NCBI GenBank assembly: GCA_028689635.1
Contig: JAQVCU010000004.1
Location: forward strand, 1-64,000
Origin: Oscillospiraceae bacterium
GTDB lineage: Bacteria; Bacillota; Clostridia; Oscillospirales; Ruminococcaceae
DNA: 64,000 nucleotides
Reading direction: 5' to 3'
Each line of letters opens with the position of its first letter. The first letter of the stretch is position 1. The notes under the pieces were generated by a model. It was not told the DNA's origin and ran no database searches. It saw nothing but the letters and a program-made list of their open reading frames with translations. Shown here one piece after another: positions 19,110 to 29,844 of this stretch. Both the position numbers and the translations under genes were made by a program.

Positions 19110-19138
19110 ATTATAATATGGCGGCGGCAAAAAGACAA
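19110..19138 (-). promoter_or_regulatory. rnhA promoter
   Basis: On the minus strand: TTGTCT (plus 19133-19138), 17-base spacer, TATAAT (plus 19110-19115). Confidence 0.7.
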
Positions 19139-19259
19139 GGAAAGACGCCGGGCGGAAAAGGGAGAAAAAATGGCGGCGGCATCAGGAAAAAGTGATTGAA
19201 GGGCAAATTTTCGGGGCAGAATCCGTTTGGACATATTTTTCGATTAAGGCCAGTTATAC

Positions 19260-19287
19260 TTGACAAATACCATACGTGGAGTATAAA
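19260..19287 (+). promoter_or_regulatory. RNase J promoter
   Basis: TTGACA (19260-19265), 16-base spacer, TATAAA (19282-19287). This places the start of transcription about 320 bases upstream of the coding region. Confidence 0.7.
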
Positions 19288-19294
19288 ATCATAG

Positions 19295-19613
19295 TAAGGT
19301 TGTGTTCGTATCGAGATGTTCCAAACAGCAAGACAGCGGGCCGAACGGAAGATCGGGGCCTGGGGCTGCCGCAAGGGCTGTTTTGGAACGGGCAGTTTTG
19401 CTGGGCGTTGCCGAGGGACGTGGCGGCGGCGTTTGAAACTGTGGCGTTTGCCCGGATAAGCCGGGGAAAAGAACGGAATGCGGCTCCGCTTTTGGGCGGG
19501 CCTGTTGTTTGTACGGATAAAAACCGAATATCCAGTGTGATTTCCTGCTTTTCTTTTTGATGAGAACAAGTGGGCTTGTATTTTGCACGTATTTTTAATG
19601 GAGGTAACAAAGA
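19295..19613 (+). promoter_or_regulatory. Long structured 5' leader of the RNase J gene
   Basis: About 320 bases between promoter and start codon carry no convincing gene. Segment 19318-19329 pairs with 19377-19389 (GTTCCAAACAGC against GCTGTTTTGGAAC, one bulge), enclosing GC-rich secondary hairpins. It matches no riboswitch class I recognise. Confidence 0.4.
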
Positions 19614-21530
19614 GTGTCTACTGAACAAAACAACGGCGGGGCTCCCAAGGAGCAGAAACCCGCAAGGCGGAACTATCATCGGAAACCGAAGAGTTCCGCG
19701 CCGGCCACAGGGGCCGCTGCCGGGGCGGAGAAGCCCCAGAAAACAGTTGGAAAACAAAACGGCGAAAAGAACGCGGCGGTACAGGCCGCTGCGCCGGAGA
19801 AAAAGACTTCGTCCCGGCGGGGCCGCTCCGGGGCCAAAGGCGGGAAGGCCGGCAAAGAAGCCCGCAAGACCCCGGTACGCATTATTTCCCTGGGCGGCCT
19901 GGGGGAGATCGGAAAAAACCTGACAGTCTATGAATGTCAAAACGACATTTTACTGGTGGACTGCGGCGTCGCTTTCCCGGATGAGGAAATGCTGGGCGTC
20001 GACCTGGTGATCCCGGATTTCACCTATTTGGAGCGCAACCGCGATAAGATCCGCGGCGTGGTGCTCACCCACGGCCACGAGGACCACATCGGCGCGCTGC
20101 CCTACCTGCTCAAGTCCATCAACATCCCGGTGTACGGTACCCGCCTTACCCTGGGCCTGGTGGAGGGCAAGCTTAAGGAACACGGCATGCTGGGCAAGGT
20201 AAAGCTCAACGTAGTAAAAGCCGGGGATTCGGTCAAACTGGGCTGTATGTCGGTGGAGTTTATCCGCGTCAACCATTCCATTCCCGACGCCGTGGCCATG
20301 GCCATTACCACCCCCGCCGGGGTGTTGATCCAGACCGGCGACTTTAAAATCGACTTTACGCCCATCGAGGGCGAGCCCATCGACCTGGCCCGTTTCGGCG
20401 AGCTGGGCAACCAGGGCGTGCTGGCCCTGCTGCCCGATTCCACCAACGCGGAAAAACCCGGGCGCACCGACAGTGAACGCAAGGTGGGGGAATCTTTCAG
20501 CACGCTGTTCGCGCGGGCGGAAGGGCACCGGATCATTGTGGCGACCTTCGCTTCTAACATCCACCGGGTGCAGCAGATCATCGACTTTTCCGCCAAATAC
20601 GGCCGGAAGGTCGTGGTGTCCGGCCGCAGCATGATCAATGTGGTGGGCAAAGCCCTGGAATTGGGGTATCTGCATATCCCCGAGGGGATCATCATCGATG
20701 TGGACGATATCGGGCGCTACCGCCCGGATCAGATCACCTTGATCACCACCGGCAGCCAGGGAGAGCCGATGAGCGCCCTGACCCGCATGGCCATGGGAGA
20801 TCACCGGAAGGTCACCGTGAACCGGGACGACTTCATCATCATTTCCGCCAACCCCATCCCCGGCAATGAAAAGCTGGTGGGACGCGTGGTCAACGAGCTG
20901 ATGAAGCTGGGCGCGGAGGTCGTGTACGAAAAAATGTATGAAGTGCATGTTTCCGGACACGCCTGCCAGGAGGAACTCAAGACCATTTTGGCGCTGACAA
21001 AGCCCAAATTTTATATCCCCCTGCACGGGGAATACAAGCATTTGAGCAAGAACGCGGGCCTTGCCGTTTCCATGGGGATCCCGGAAAAGAACGTTTTGAT
21101 CAGCGAGATCGGCAAAGTCATCGAGCTGGACGGCGTGGAAATGAAATGTACCGGCACCGTTCCCGCCGGGCGCATTATGGTGGACGGCCTGGGCGTGGGC
21201 GACGTGGGAAGCATCGTCCTGCGCGACCGCAAGCATCTGGCCGAGGACGGCCTGATCATTCTGGTCACCACCATCGACGCCGAGACCGGCGATATCCTCA
21301 CCGGGCCGGACATCGTTTCCCGCGGCTTTGTGTATGTGCGGGAGGCCGAGACCATGATGAACGGTGTGCGCAAGATCGCCCGGGAAGTGCTGGAAGAGTG
21401 CATCGATAAAAACATCCGCGAGTGGGGCAACATCAAGACCAAGCTGAAAGACCGCGTGGGGGATTATCTTTACCACATCACCAAGCGCAGCCCCATGATC
21501 CTTCCCATTATCCAGGAAGTGCATCTGTAA
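19614..21530 (+). CDS. rnj: Ribonuclease J
   Basis: A 638-residue RNase J, a metallo-beta-lactamase/beta-CASP enzyme with endo- and 5'-exoribonuclease activity in RNA maturation and decay. The first 85 residues are a basic, Ala/Pro/Lys-rich and probably disordered extension absent from the Bacillus enzymes. The core follows with the zinc motif T-H-G-H-E-D-H near residue 145, LPDSTNAEKPGRTDSE near 270, and a beta-CASP region ending in the V-S-G-H-A motif near 445. The start is GTG 19614 after GGAGGTAACAAAGA. The gene has its own promoter and a strong terminator. Confidence 0.95.
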   Translation: MSTEQNNGGAPKEQKPARRNYHRKPKSSAPATGAAAGAEKPQKTVGKQNGEKNAAVQAAAPEKKTSSRRGRSGAKGGKAGKEARKTPVRIISLGGLGEIGKNLTVYECQNDILLVDCGVAFPDEEMLGVDLVIPDFTYLERNRDKIRGVVLTHGHEDHIGALPYLLKSINIPVYGTRLTLGLVEGKLKEHGMLGKVKLNVVKAGDSVKLGCMSVEFIRVNHSIPDAVAMAITTPAGVLIQTGDFKIDFTPIEGEPIDLARFGELGNQGVLALLPDSTNAEKPGRTDSERKVGESFSTLFARAEGHRIIVATFASNIHRVQQIIDFSAKYGRKVVVSGRSMINVVGKALELGYLHIPEGIIIDVDDIGRYRPDQITLITTGSQGEPMSALTRMAMGDHRKVTVNRDDFIIISANPIPGNEKLVGRVVNELMKLGAEVVYEKMYEVHVSGHACQEELKTILALTKPKFYIPLHGEYKHLSKNAGLAVSMGIPEKNVLISEIGKVIELDGVEMKCTGTVPAGRIMVDGLGVGDVGSIVLRDRKHLAEDGLIILVTTIDAETGDILTGPDIVSRGFVYVREAETMMNGVRKIAREVLEECIDKNIREWGNIKTKLKDRVGDYLYHITKRSPMILPIIQEVHL

Positions 21531-21557
21531 GCGGAAAGCGCCCTGAAAAACAATATC

Positions 21558-21597
21558 AAAAGCCGGGGCCAAAGCCCCGGCTTTTCTTTTTTTAAAA
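21558..21597 (+). terminator. Intrinsic terminator after RNase J gene
   Basis: AAAAGCCGGGGC pairs with GCCCCGGCTTTT around a four-base loop, then a T-rich tail. Confidence 0.9.
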
Positions 21598-21638
21598 GGG
21601 CAAAACAAAAGCCACTGGCTATTGGGGTGGGGATATGC

Positions 21639-21734
21639 TATAATAACCACAACGTGGTTATTATATTTGATCTTTATGGCCGCCCTACGGGCATGGCCGA
21701 TGATATCATTGGCGCTTCGCGCTTATGGTATCAT
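21639..21734 (+). repeat. Three-hairpin promoter-proximal repeat, copy A
   Basis: The first dyad has 12-bp arms (21639-21650 and 21654-21665) and begins with TATAAT. A second hairpin follows, with GGCCGCCC facing GGGCATGGCC around TAC (about 21678-21698). In the third, GCGC-TTC-GCGC is enclosed by ATGATATCAT and ATGGTATCAT. The same order recurs at 55921-56016 (minus) and 61880-61975. This copy lies upstream of gdpP in the same orientation. Confidence 0.8.
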
Positions 21735-21809
21735 AACCGCGTGGATATGGTTGTTTTTGATCTTTATGGCTGGCCTGCGGGCATGGCCGATGGCGGCGTT
21801 TTGGCTGTC
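21735..21809 (+). repeat. Degenerate second unit of the three-hairpin repeat
   Basis: This stretch repeats TTTTTGATCTTTATGG and a GGCCTGCGGGCATGGCC hairpin in the same order as copy A, but the first dyad and the third hairpin are eroded. It looks like a decayed tandem duplicate of the element. Confidence 0.6.
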
Positions 21810-21885
21810 GTGACCTGCAAAGCGGCTGCTTTTGATTTTGATTACGCCGGCCACGGCAATGGACGGCAGAACAAGGAGGTGCGGT

Positions 21886-23855
21886 ATGGGAAAACGGATC
21901 TGGTGGCTGCGGCCCATGTTTCTTGCGCCGATGGCCCTGTGCGTGGCGCTGGCTGTCTTTTCACTGTTTGTGAATATTTATCTATTCTATATTGAAGCGG
22001 CGCTGTGCATTGCGATGATCGTCTATGTGCTGGTCAAGCTGCAAAGCTTTCAGCAGGATATCCACGCCTTTCTTCAGTACATGGGCGATTCCCTTGCCCC
22101 CGGGCAGCGGGAGACTCTGGACGCGTTCCCCCTGCCGATCGTTGTAGCCGGAGAAAGAGGGGAGATCGCCTGGTACAACTCCCTGGCCCGTCAGAATGTG
22201 CTGATGGACGAGGACCTTTACGGCGGCAGTGCCTCCGATATCGTCCACGGCGTCAATTTGGAAAACCAGGCCGGGGAACAGGCCCTGGCGGTGCGCTACA
22301 AAGACCGGCTTTATACCGTGTATGTGGCGCCCTCCCATACGGAGGGAAAAACCTTTTATACCTACTATTTCTTCGACGATACCCAGCTGAAGAAATATAT
22401 GATGGAATATAAAGAGTCCCGTCCGTCGGTGGCCATCATGGTCATCGACAACTATGAAGAGATCATGCAGAGCGCCAAGGAGAGCGAAAAGGCCCAGACC
22501 ATCGGCGAACTGGAATATGTGATCGAGCAGTATGTGGCAGAAGGGAATTCCCTGATGCGCCGCCTGGATCGGGACCGCTTTTTGATGGTGGCGGAGGAAC
22601 GGCATCTGCGCCATATGGTGGAAAAGCGCTTTGACATTCTGGATAAGGTGCGGGCGGTCTCGGCTTCCGACCGGATCCCCTGTACGCTTTCCATGGGCAT
22701 TGGCCGTGGGGCCGCCAATCTCCACGAGGCGGAGCACATGGCGCAGCAGGCGCTGGAAATGGCCCTCGGGCGGGGCGGCGATCAGGTCGCCATCAAGACC
22801 CCCGGCGGCTACGAATTTTACGGCGGCATCTCCAAGGGGATCGAAAAACGCACCAAGGTCAAAACCCGCATTGTGGCTTCCGCCCTGATCGAACTGATCC
22901 AGAGCAGCGAGAATGTGCTGATCATGGGGCATAAGTTTGCCGACCTGGACTGCCTGGGCTCCGCAGTGGGGCTTTACCGCGGGGTACGCCTGCTGGGCAA
23001 GCCGGCGGCCGTCGTCCTCAACAAGGCCAAAAACCTGGCGTATCCCCTGTATGACCGCCTAATGGCCGGCGGCTATGAAGACGCTTTTTTGGAGCCGGAG
23101 ACGGCCATGGGCCTGGTGGGGAAACGGACGCTGCTGATCATCACCGACACGCATATCCCCCATATCCTGGAATCGGAAGAGATCTATCGCCAATGCAAAA
23201 GCGTGGTGGTGGTGGATCACCACCGCAAGATGGTCAATCACATTGATAACGCCGTGATCTTTTATCACGAGCCCTACGCCTCCTCCGCTTCGGAGATGGT
23301 GACGGAGCTGCTGCAATATTTCGGCGATAAAGTCAAGGTGGGGCGGCTGGAAGCGGAGGCCCTGCTTTCCGGCATTATGCTGGATACCAAGAATTTTGTC
23401 CTGCGCACCGGGGTGCGCACCTTTGAGGCCGCGGCTTATCTGCGCAAGCTGGGGGCCGATACAGTGGAGGTGCGCAAGCTTTTTGCAAATTCCATGATTC
23501 CTACCAGCGCAAAACGCGGCTGGTCGCCTCGGCGGAGATCTACCGCGGCTGCGCCATTGCCTGCGGCAGCGCCAGCGACGATATTAAAATCGTGGCGCCC
23601 CAGGCGGCGGATGAGCTTTTGAGCATCAGCGGCGTGGACGCTTCCTTCGTGCTTTACGAATACGACGGCGGGGTCTCGTTCTCCGCCCGCTCCATGGGCG
23701 CTTTAAACGTGCAGATCATCATGGAAAAGCTGGGCGGCGGCGGCCATCACACCATGGCGGGTTCCCAGATCGAGGGGATCAACATGGAGGACGCCCGGCA
23801 AAAGCTGCTGGAGGCCATCGACTGCTATTACGACGAAAAAAACGGAATCAACTAA
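21886..23855 (+). pseudogene. gdpP: c-di-AMP phosphodiesterase GdpP, interrupted by a one-base frameshift
   Basis: GdpP/YybT degrades c-di-AMP at the membrane. From ATG 21886 (SD AAGGAGG) come two transmembrane helices (residues 5-55), a PAS-like domain, a degenerate GGDEF domain (about 170-300) and the DHH domain, with MGHKFADLDCLG near 347 and VVDHHRK near 445. After 23496 the frame breaks: the expected M-D-S-Y-Q-R-K-T-R is reached only if one base (probably a G in ATGGATTCC) is restored. The DHHA1 part with G-G-G-G-H-H-T-M-A then continues in the other frame to 23855. Repaired length would be about 656 residues, the family norm. This is either a sequencing error or a true loss of the C-terminal catalytic half. 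Confidence 0.88.
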
Positions 23856-23883
23856 GATCCGGCGATAAAGAGAGGTAACTGCC

Positions 23884-24330
23884 ATGAAAGTAATTTTGAC
23901 AAAAGACGTAAAGGGCTCCGGGAAAAAGGGGCAGCTGGTGGAGGTCTCCGACGGCTACGCCCGCAATTTCCTGCTTAAAAACGGTTCCGCCATCGAAGCG
24001 ACCACCCAGGCGATGAACGAGCTGAAAAACCGGGAAGCCTCCCTGCAGCATAAGGCCGAGGTGGAAAAACAGGCCGCTGTGGAAGCCGGAAAAGCCCTGG
24101 AGGGCAAAACGGTGAAGATCCATGCCAAGGCAGGCGCCAACGGCAAGCTGTTTGGGTCGGTCACCAGCAAGGAGATCGCCGAGGCCATGGAAAAGCAGCT
24201 GTCGGTTTCGGTGGATAAGAAAAAGATCACCCTCGACGCAGACATCAAGGCCTACGGCACCTACAAAACAGAGGTACGCCTGCATCCGGACGTAAAGGCC
24301 TCTTTCTTTGTGGCCGTCGTGGAGGAATGA
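23884..24330 (+). CDS. rplI: 50S ribosomal protein L9
   Basis: A 148-residue L9 with the N-terminal RNA-binding domain signature (G[17 protein letters not shown], residues 13-32), the long connecting helix (about 40-75) and the C-terminal domain. L9 binds 23S rRNA at the base of the L1 stalk. SD GAGAGG precedes ATG 23884. The gdpP-rplI-dnaB order is the usual Firmicutes arrangement. Confidence 0.97.
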   Translation: MKVILTKDVKGSGKKGQLVEVSDGYARNFLLKNGSAIEATTQAMNELKNREASLQHKAEVEKQAAVEAGKALEGKTVKIHAKAGANGKLFGSVTSKEIAEAMEKQLSVSVDKKKITLDADIKAYGTYKTEVRLHPDVKASFFVAVVEE

Positions 24331-24432
24331 CCCGCCTGTAAAAGACCAGCCTAGCGTTTCGGTTTCCAGGGATGGAGCCGGGACGCCGGGCTTTTGCCGT
24401 TTTATGGTTCCCGTTCAGGAAGGAGAAAGCCC

Positions 24433-25791
24433 ATGGAAAGACGAAACGACCCTTTCGCGGGGGAAGATATCGCCAGCATCCCGTTTAGCCTGGAGGCGGA
24501 GCAGTCCGTCCTGGGCGCGGTGATCGTCGATTCCACCTGTCTGCTGCGGGTGATGGAATATGTAAAGGCGGAATGCTTTTTCCGTCCGCAGCATCAGGAG
24601 ATCTTTGCGGTGATGGTGCGGATGTTTACCTCCGGCCAGCCCATCGATATTGTCACGGTGCTGGAAAACGTCAAGGCGGAGGAGATCTTCCAGAGCGAGC
24701 AGGACGCCAAGGTGTATTTGGCGGAGCTGGTGCAGGTGGTGCCCTCTGTGGCCAATGTAGAGGCCTACGCCCGCATCATTCAGGAGAAATTTTATATCCG
24801 CTCCCTGGCCGCCGCCGCCGGGGAGATCATCGAAAACACCCGGGATCCGCAGAACGAGGCGAAAGCCCTGTTGGACCTGGCGGAGCAGAAGATCTTCGAT
24901 ATCCGCCAAGGCCGGGACGCCCTGGGGCTGCAGCGCATCGACGAGATCATCATCGACACCTACGACCGCCTGCAAAAGCTCTCCGGCGAAGACCGGGAGC
25001 AATATCTCGGCCTGCCCACGGGCTTTACCCAGCTGGATCAGATGACCACGGGGCTCAACAAATCCGACCTGATCTTTGTGGCGGCCCGTCCCGGTATGGG
25101 CAAGACTGCCTTTGCCCTTAACATTGCCACCAATGTGGCAAAAAAAGGCGGAAAGGTGGCCATTTTCTCGCTAGAAATGTCCCGGGAGCAGCTGGTTTCC
25201 CGTATCCTCTCCAGCGAAGCCCGCATCCCCAGCAGTTCTTTGCGCACCGGCATGATGGAACCGGACGATTGGAACCGTCTGGCGGAGGCGGCGGGCAATC
25301 TCTCCAAGGCAAATATTTACATCGACGATTCCACCGGGATCGCCGTAAGCGAAATGAAGGCGCGGCTGCGGCGGATGAAAGGCCTTTCCCTGGTCATCAT
25401 CGACTATTTGCAGCTGATGAATTCCGGCCGCGGCATCGAAAACCGTGTGCAGGAGGTCTCGGAGATCACCAGGAACCTTAAGATCATGGCCAAGGAACTC
25501 AACGTTCCGGTCATCACCCTTTCTCAGCTTTCCCGAGGGCCGGAAAGCCGCAAGGAAAACCACCGGCCCATGCTTTCCGACCTGCGTGAATCCGGCTCCA
25601 TCGAGCAGGACGCCGACTCGGTGCTGATGCTTTACCGGGACGCCTATTATAACAAGGAATCGGAGGAGCAGAACATCGCCGAATGCATCGTGGCCAAAAA
25701 CCGCCACGGCGAGACCGACACGGTGAAGCTGGCCTGGGACGGCCACTACACCCTGTTCAGCAACCTGGAGCTGTACCGCAATGAAGGATAA
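24433..25791 (+). CDS. dnaB: Replicative DNA helicase DnaB
   Basis: A 452-residue hexameric fork helicase: N-terminal primase-interacting domain (residues 10-110, IPFSLEAEQSVLGA at the start) and RecA-like C-terminal domain with Walker A ARPGMGKTAFALN near residue 218 and Walker B LVIIDYLQLM near 320. ATG 24433 follows AGGAGAAAGCCC. The last 11 bases overlap tilS. Confidence 0.97.
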   Translation: MERRNDPFAGEDIASIPFSLEAEQSVLGAVIVDSTCLLRVMEYVKAECFFRPQHQEIFAVMVRMFTSGQPIDIVTVLENVKAEEIFQSEQDAKVYLAELVQVVPSVANVEAYARIIQEKFYIRSLAAAAGEIIENTRDPQNEAKALLDLAEQKIFDIRQGRDALGLQRIDEIIIDTYDRLQKLSGEDREQYLGLPTGFTQLDQMTTGLNKSDLIFVAARPGMGKTAFALNIATNVAKKGGKVAIFSLEMSREQLVSRILSSEARIPSSSLRTGMMEPDDWNRLAEAAGNLSKANIYIDDSTGIAVSEMKARLRRMKGLSLVIIDYLQLMNSGRGIENRVQEVSEITRNLKIMAKELNVPVITLSQLSRGPESRKENHRPMLSDLRESGSIEQDADSVLMLYRDAYYNKESEEQNIAECIVAKNRHGETDTVKLAWDGHYTLFSNLELYRNEG

Positions 25792-27193
25792 AGCGCTGAA
25801 AACCGTTTGCCGGGAGCGGCTGTTTCCCCCCGGCAGCCATGTGACCGCGGCCCTCTCGGGCGGGGCGGATTCTGTGGCGCTGCTTTGCTTTTTAAACGTC
25901 CTGCGGGCAGAATGGGGGATATCCCTTTCCGCCTGCCACCTGAACCACGGCCTGCGCGGGGAGGAGAGCCTGCGGGACGAATCCTTTTGCCGCGCGCTTT
26001 GCCGCGATCTGGAGATCCCCCTGGCGGTGCGCCGGGAAGATGTGGCCGCCAGAGCCGGGGAAAGCGGGGAATCGGTGGAGGAATGTGCGCGGCGCCTGCG
26101 CTACGCTTTTTTTAAAGAGCAGGCAAAGGCCCTGGGAGGCGTTGTGGCTACGGCCCACACCCTCACCGACCGAACGGAGACCATGCTTATCAACCTGCTG
26201 CGGGGCACGGGCCTGCGGGGGCTGTGCTCGATCCCCTTTCGGCGGGGCGTTTTTGTACGCCCGCTGTTGGACTGTACCCGGGAGGAGACAGAAGCCTATT
26301 GCCGGGAAAACGGCCTTGCCTATGTTACCGACAGCAGCAACCTCTCTCGGGATTATACCCGCAACCGCATCCGGTTAGATGTGCTGCCGGTATTTCGGCA
26401 GCTGAACCCCGGTTTTTTCTCCTGCGCCGGGCGCGCCCTGGAAAACCTCTCCCAGGACGAAGAATATCTGGAGGAAAAAGCGCGGGAGGCCGCGTCTTTG
26501 CTGCAGCGGGGAGAGGGTCTGGACTGCGCGGGCCTCGCCCAGCTTCCCCGGGCGCTGTCCTTTCGCGTGCTGCGCGCCTTTTTGCGGGAGCGCGCCCTGC
26601 CCTACGACGAGGGGAAGATCCGGCTGCTGTTGGCCTGTGCCGAAAAAGGCAGCGGGGCGGTGGAGCTGGCAGGGGGGCGATTTGTAAAAGCGCAGGGGGG
26701 CGTTTTGGCGCAGGAGCTCCATCGGGAGCCCTCCGCCGCCTTTGAAGTTCCGGCGGGGCCGGGGAAATACGAAATGCCAGGGGGCGTTCGGCTCTCTATT
26801 TTGCTTCAAAGCTATGAAGAATTTGAAAAAACGGTGAATAATGATCGAAACCTATTAAAAAATGGGATCGATTATGATAGAATTAAAAATACTCTATGGA
26901 TCCGGCAAAAAAAAGCGGGGGATTTTTTCCATCCGGCGGGCCGGGGCGTGGGAAAGACCTTGAAAAAACTGTTTCAGGAAAGCGGCGTGCCAGCGCCGCG
27001 CCGCGGCGGGATCCCCGTTTTGGCGGACGGCGGCGGGGTAGTTTGGGCGGCGGGCTTTGGCTGCGACGAGCGGGTGCTCCCGAGGCCGGGATGCAGCCGG
27101 GTCTTGTATGTGACAGTAGCGGAGCCGTACCCGCAAAACGGGGCGGCGCCGGACGATAAAAACGGCACAAAGGAGAACAGCTGTGAAAAATGA
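25781..27193 (+). CDS. tilS: tRNA(Ile)-lysidine synthase
   Basis: A 470-residue enzyme that converts C34 of the CAU-anticodon tRNA-Ile to lysidine so that it reads AUA. The PP-loop S-G-G-A-D-S-V is near residue 25, followed by HLNHGLRG near 50 and the TilS C-terminal domain (about 370-450). It overlaps dnaB by 11 bases and hpt by 11 bases, so translation of all three is probably coupled. The tilS-hpt-ftsH order is widespread in Firmicutes. Confidence 0.95.
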   Translation: MKDKALKTVCRERLFPPGSHVTAALSGGADSVALLCFLNVLRAEWGISLSACHLNHGLRGEESLRDESFCRALCRDLEIPLAVRREDVAARAGESGESVEECARRLRYAFFKEQAKALGGVVATAHTLTDRTETMLINLLRGTGLRGLCSIPFRRGVFVRPLLDCTREETEAYCRENGLAYVTDSSNLSRDYTRNRIRLDVLPVFRQLNPGFFSCAGRALENLSQDEEYLEEKAREAASLLQRGEGLDCAGLAQLPRALSFRVLRAFLRERALPYDEGKIRLLLACAEKGSGAVELAGGRFVKAQGGVLAQELHREPSAAFEVPAGPGKYEMPGGVRLSILLQSYEEFEKTVNNDRNLLKNGIDYDRIKNTLWIRQKKAGDFFHPAGRGVGKTLKKLFQESGVPAPRRGGIPVLADGGGVVWAAGFGCDERVLPRPGCSRVLYVTVAEPYPQNGAAPDDKNGTKENSCEK

Positions 27194-27722
27194 TATTTTG
27201 AAAGTATTGATCTCGGAAAAAGAACTGGCGGAAAAGGTCTCCGAGCTCGGCCGCAAGATCAGCGCCGATTATGCCGGAAAAAATTTGCTGCTGGTGAGCG
27301 TGCTCAAAGGTTCCGTCGTCTTTATGGCCGATCTGATGCGCGCCATCGATATCCCCGCCCGGGTGGATTTTATGTCGGTCTCCAGCTACGGCTCCGGGGT
27401 AAAAAGCTCCGGCGTGGTTAAAATAGTGAAAGATTTGGACAACCCGTTGGAGGGCTACGACCTGCTGATCGTGGAAGACATTCTGGACAGCGGCAAGACC
27501 CTGAGCTATTTGAAAGCCATTTTGCAGGAGCGCCGGCCCCGCAGCGTGCGCATTGTTACCCTGCTGGATAAGCCGGAGCGCCGGGAAGCGGATATTAAAC
27601 CGGATTATTTTGGCTTTACCGTCCCGGACGAGTTTGTGGTGGGCTACGGCCTGGATTACGCGGAAAAATATCGCAACCTGCCCTATGTGGGCATTTTAAA
27701 GCCGGAAGTGTACACAAAGTAA
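27183..27722 (+). CDS. hpt: Hypoxanthine phosphoribosyltransferase
   Basis: A 179-residue purine salvage enzyme that makes IMP or GMP from the free base and PRPP. The PRPP motif [14 protein letters not shown] is near residues 95-108, and the [12 protein letters not shown] flap region is near 40. The start is GTG 27183, inside the end of tilS, with AAAGGAG upstream. Confidence 0.95.
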   Translation: MKNDILKVLISEKELAEKVSELGRKISADYAGKNLLLVSVLKGSVVFMADLMRAIDIPARVDFMSVSSYGSGVKSSGVVKIVKDLDNPLEGYDLLIVEDILDSGKTLSYLKAILQERRPRSVRIVTLLDKPERREADIKPDYFGFTVPDEFVVGYGLDYAEKYRNLPYVGILKPEVYTK

Positions 27723-27764
27723 ACGGAAGGCCATACAGTTTGACACACAAGGAGTGAGATTCGT

Positions 27765-29723
27765 TTGCAGAATAAAAAATCGGCAAAGGGCTTTGGCGTA
27801 TATCTGGCGATCCTGGCCCTTTTGCTGCTGGGTGTTTATTTTGTGCTCAACACCCTCAACGAACAGGTTCAGCCCAAATATTATGAGATCGTCAACCTGT
27901 TTCAGGAAGAAAAAGTCAAGGATTATTCCATCAACATCGGTACCGGCGAGCTGACGATGACGATCCGGAACGATGACGGGAAGGACGCCGCTGTCGCCTA
28001 TCGCGTGGCCAGCGTGGAGGTGTTTTTGGCGGATACCAGGGATCTGGTGGCCGCTTACAACGAGGCCCATCCCGACGCGCCGATCACCTTCGATTACGTC
28101 AAGGCCAAGGATCCGCCCTGGTGGGTGGGGATGATCCCCTATGTGCTGCTCATCGGCGTCATGGTCGCTTTCTGGGTGATGATGATGCGCCAGGCGGGCG
28201 GAGGCGGCGGCAAGGCCATGAATTTTGCCAAAGCCAAGGTGCGTACCGCCGAGGACGGGAAAAAGACGACCTTTGCCGACGTTGCCGGAGCCGATGAAGA
28301 GAAGGCCGAGCTGACAGAGGTGGTGGATTTCCTGAAAAATCCCCGCAAATTCAACGAGCTGGGCGCCCGTATCCCCAAGGGCATCATGATGATGGGCCCT
28401 CCCGGAACCGGCAAGACCCTGTTGGCCCGTGCTGTGGCCGGGGAGGCAGGCGTGCCTTTCTTCTCCATTTCCGGTTCGGATTTTGTGGAAATGTTTGTCG
28501 GCGTGGGCGCGTCCCGCGTCCGCGACCTGTTTGAGCAGGCCAAGAAAAACGCCCCCTCCATCGTCTTTATCGATGAGATCGACGCCGTGGGACGCCACAG
28601 AGGCGCAGGCCTCGGCGGCGGGCACGACGAGCGGGAGCAGACCCTCAACCAATTGCTGGTGGAGATGGACGGCTTTGGCAACAACACCGGCGTCATTGTC
28701 ATTGCGGCCACCAACCGCATCGACATTTTGGATCCGGCGCTGCTGCGCCCCGGACGGTTTGACCGCCAGATCGTGGTGGGATATCCCGACGTCAAGGGCA
28801 GAGAGCAGATCCTGAAGGTACACACCCGCAACAAGCCCATCGGCCCCGATGTGGATCTCGCTGTCATCGCAAAATCCACCGTAGGGTTTACCGGGGCGGA
28901 CCTGGAAAACCTGGCCAACGAAGCGGCCCTTTTGGCGGCGCGCAAAAACAAGAAGGCCATTACCATGGAGGAGATCGAGGAAGCTACCATCAAGGTGGTG
29001 GCGGGCCCGGAGAAAAAATCACACCAGGTCTCCGACAAAGATAAGAAGCTGACAGCCTACCACGAGGCGGGCCATGCGATCTGCGCCTATTACTGCCCCA
29101 CCCAGGATCCGGTACATCAGATCTCCATCATCCCCCGCGGCATGGCCGGCGGCTACACCATGTCCCTGCCTTTGGAGGACAGCAGCTACACCACCAAGAC
29201 CCGCATGCAGGAGAATCTGGTCACCCTTTTGGGCGGGCGCATGTCCGAAAAGCTGATCCTGGACGATATCTCCACCGGGGCCTCCAACGATCTGGAGCGG
29301 GCCTCTAAGGTGGCGCGGAATATGGTGACGCGGTACGGATTCAGCGAAAAGCTGGGCCCGGTGGTATACGGGCAGGAGCACGACGAAGTGTTTTTGGGAA
29401 GAGATTTTTCCCAGACGCGCAATTACTCCGAAAACGTGGCGGCGGAGATCGATTCCGAGGTGCGGGAGATCATCGACAACGCTTACGAGCGGGCGAAGGA
29501 TATCCTGGTGCAGCATCTTGAGCAGCTTCATATGATCTCGGCCTATGTGTTTAAACATGAAAAGATCGACGGGGATTCCTTCCGCAAGCTGATGCGCGGG
29601 GAAATGTCCCCCGGCGTTCTGCCGGATCTTTCCCTCATCGGCCAGACGGGGGGAACCCCGAAGGCCGAGCCGGAACCCCCGGCGGCGCCGGAGGAGAACC
29701 CCTTTGGCGAGCGCGGGCTTTGA
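27765..29723 (+). CDS. ftsH: ATP-dependent zinc metalloprotease FtsH
   Basis: A 652-residue membrane-bound AAA+ protease. It has two transmembrane helices (about residues 9-28 and 124-143) with an extracytoplasmic domain between, then Walker [12 protein letters not shown] near 210, Walker B FIDEID near 267, the second region of homology ([20 protein letters not shown]) and the zinc motif H-E-A-G-H near 430. A Pro/Glu-rich tail follows residue 620. The start is TTG 27765 with AAGGAG upstream. It degrades unfolded membrane proteins and short-lived regulators. Confidence 0.97.
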   Translation: MQNKKSAKGFGVYLAILALLLLGVYFVLNTLNEQVQPKYYEIVNLFQEEKVKDYSINIGTGELTMTIRNDDGKDAAVAYRVASVEVFLADTRDLVAAYNEAHPDAPITFDYVKAKDPPWWVGMIPYVLLIGVMVAFWVMMMRQAGGGGGKAMNFAKAKVRTAEDGKKTTFADVAGADEEKAELTEVVDFLKNPRKFNELGARIPKGIMMMGPPGTGKTLLARAVAGEAGVPFFSISGSDFVEMFVGVGASRVRDLFEQAKKNAPSIVFIDEIDAVGRHRGAGLGGGHDEREQTLNQLLVEMDGFGNNTGVIVIAATNRIDILDPALLRPGRFDRQIVVGYPDVKGREQILKVHTRNKPIGPDVDLAVIAKSTVGFTGADLENLANEAALLAARKNKKAITMEEIEEATIKVVAGPEKKSHQVSDKDKKLTAYHEAGHAICAYYCPTQDPVHQISIIPRGMAGGYTMSLPLEDSSYTTKTRMQENLVTLLGGRMSEKLILDDISTGASNDLERASKVARNMVTRYGFSEKLGPVVYGQEHDEVFLGRDFSQTRNYSENVAAEIDSEVREIIDNAYERAKDILVQHLEQLHMISAYVFKHEKIDGDSFRKLMRGEMSPGVLPDLSLIGQTGGTPKAEPEPPAAPEENPFGERGL

Positions 29724-29749
29724 TCCGGCGCTGATCCTTGTGTTTTCCA

Positions 29750-29779
29750 GGCGGGGCGGCTTTTGCCGCCCCGCCTTTT
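29750..29779 (+). terminator. Intrinsic terminator after ftsH
   Basis: GGCGGGGCGGC pairs with GCCGCCCCGCC across a short T loop, followed by TTTT. Confidence 0.85.
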
Positions 29780-29815
29780 GCATGGGCAAAAACAGTGGCA
29801 TAAAAAACAGATGTT

Positions 29816-29844
29816 TTGCATCTTGATACGCTTTATGGTACAAT
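29816..29844 (+). promoter_or_regulatory. Promoter of the topoisomerase pair
   Basis: TTGCAT (29816-29821), 17-base spacer, TACAAT (29839-29844). Confidence 0.7.

Noticed and set aside
19950-21650. 566-codon minus-strand frame across the RNase J gene
   Set aside because: Antisense shadow with a His/Asp/Val-rich composition, no ribosome-binding site and no domain.
21622-21813. 63-codon hydrophobic frame over repeat copy A with a repeated F-M-A-A-L-R-A-W-P peptide
   Set aside because: The repeated peptide is just the translation of the repeat DNA; the same peptide appears over copy B. No ribosome-binding site.
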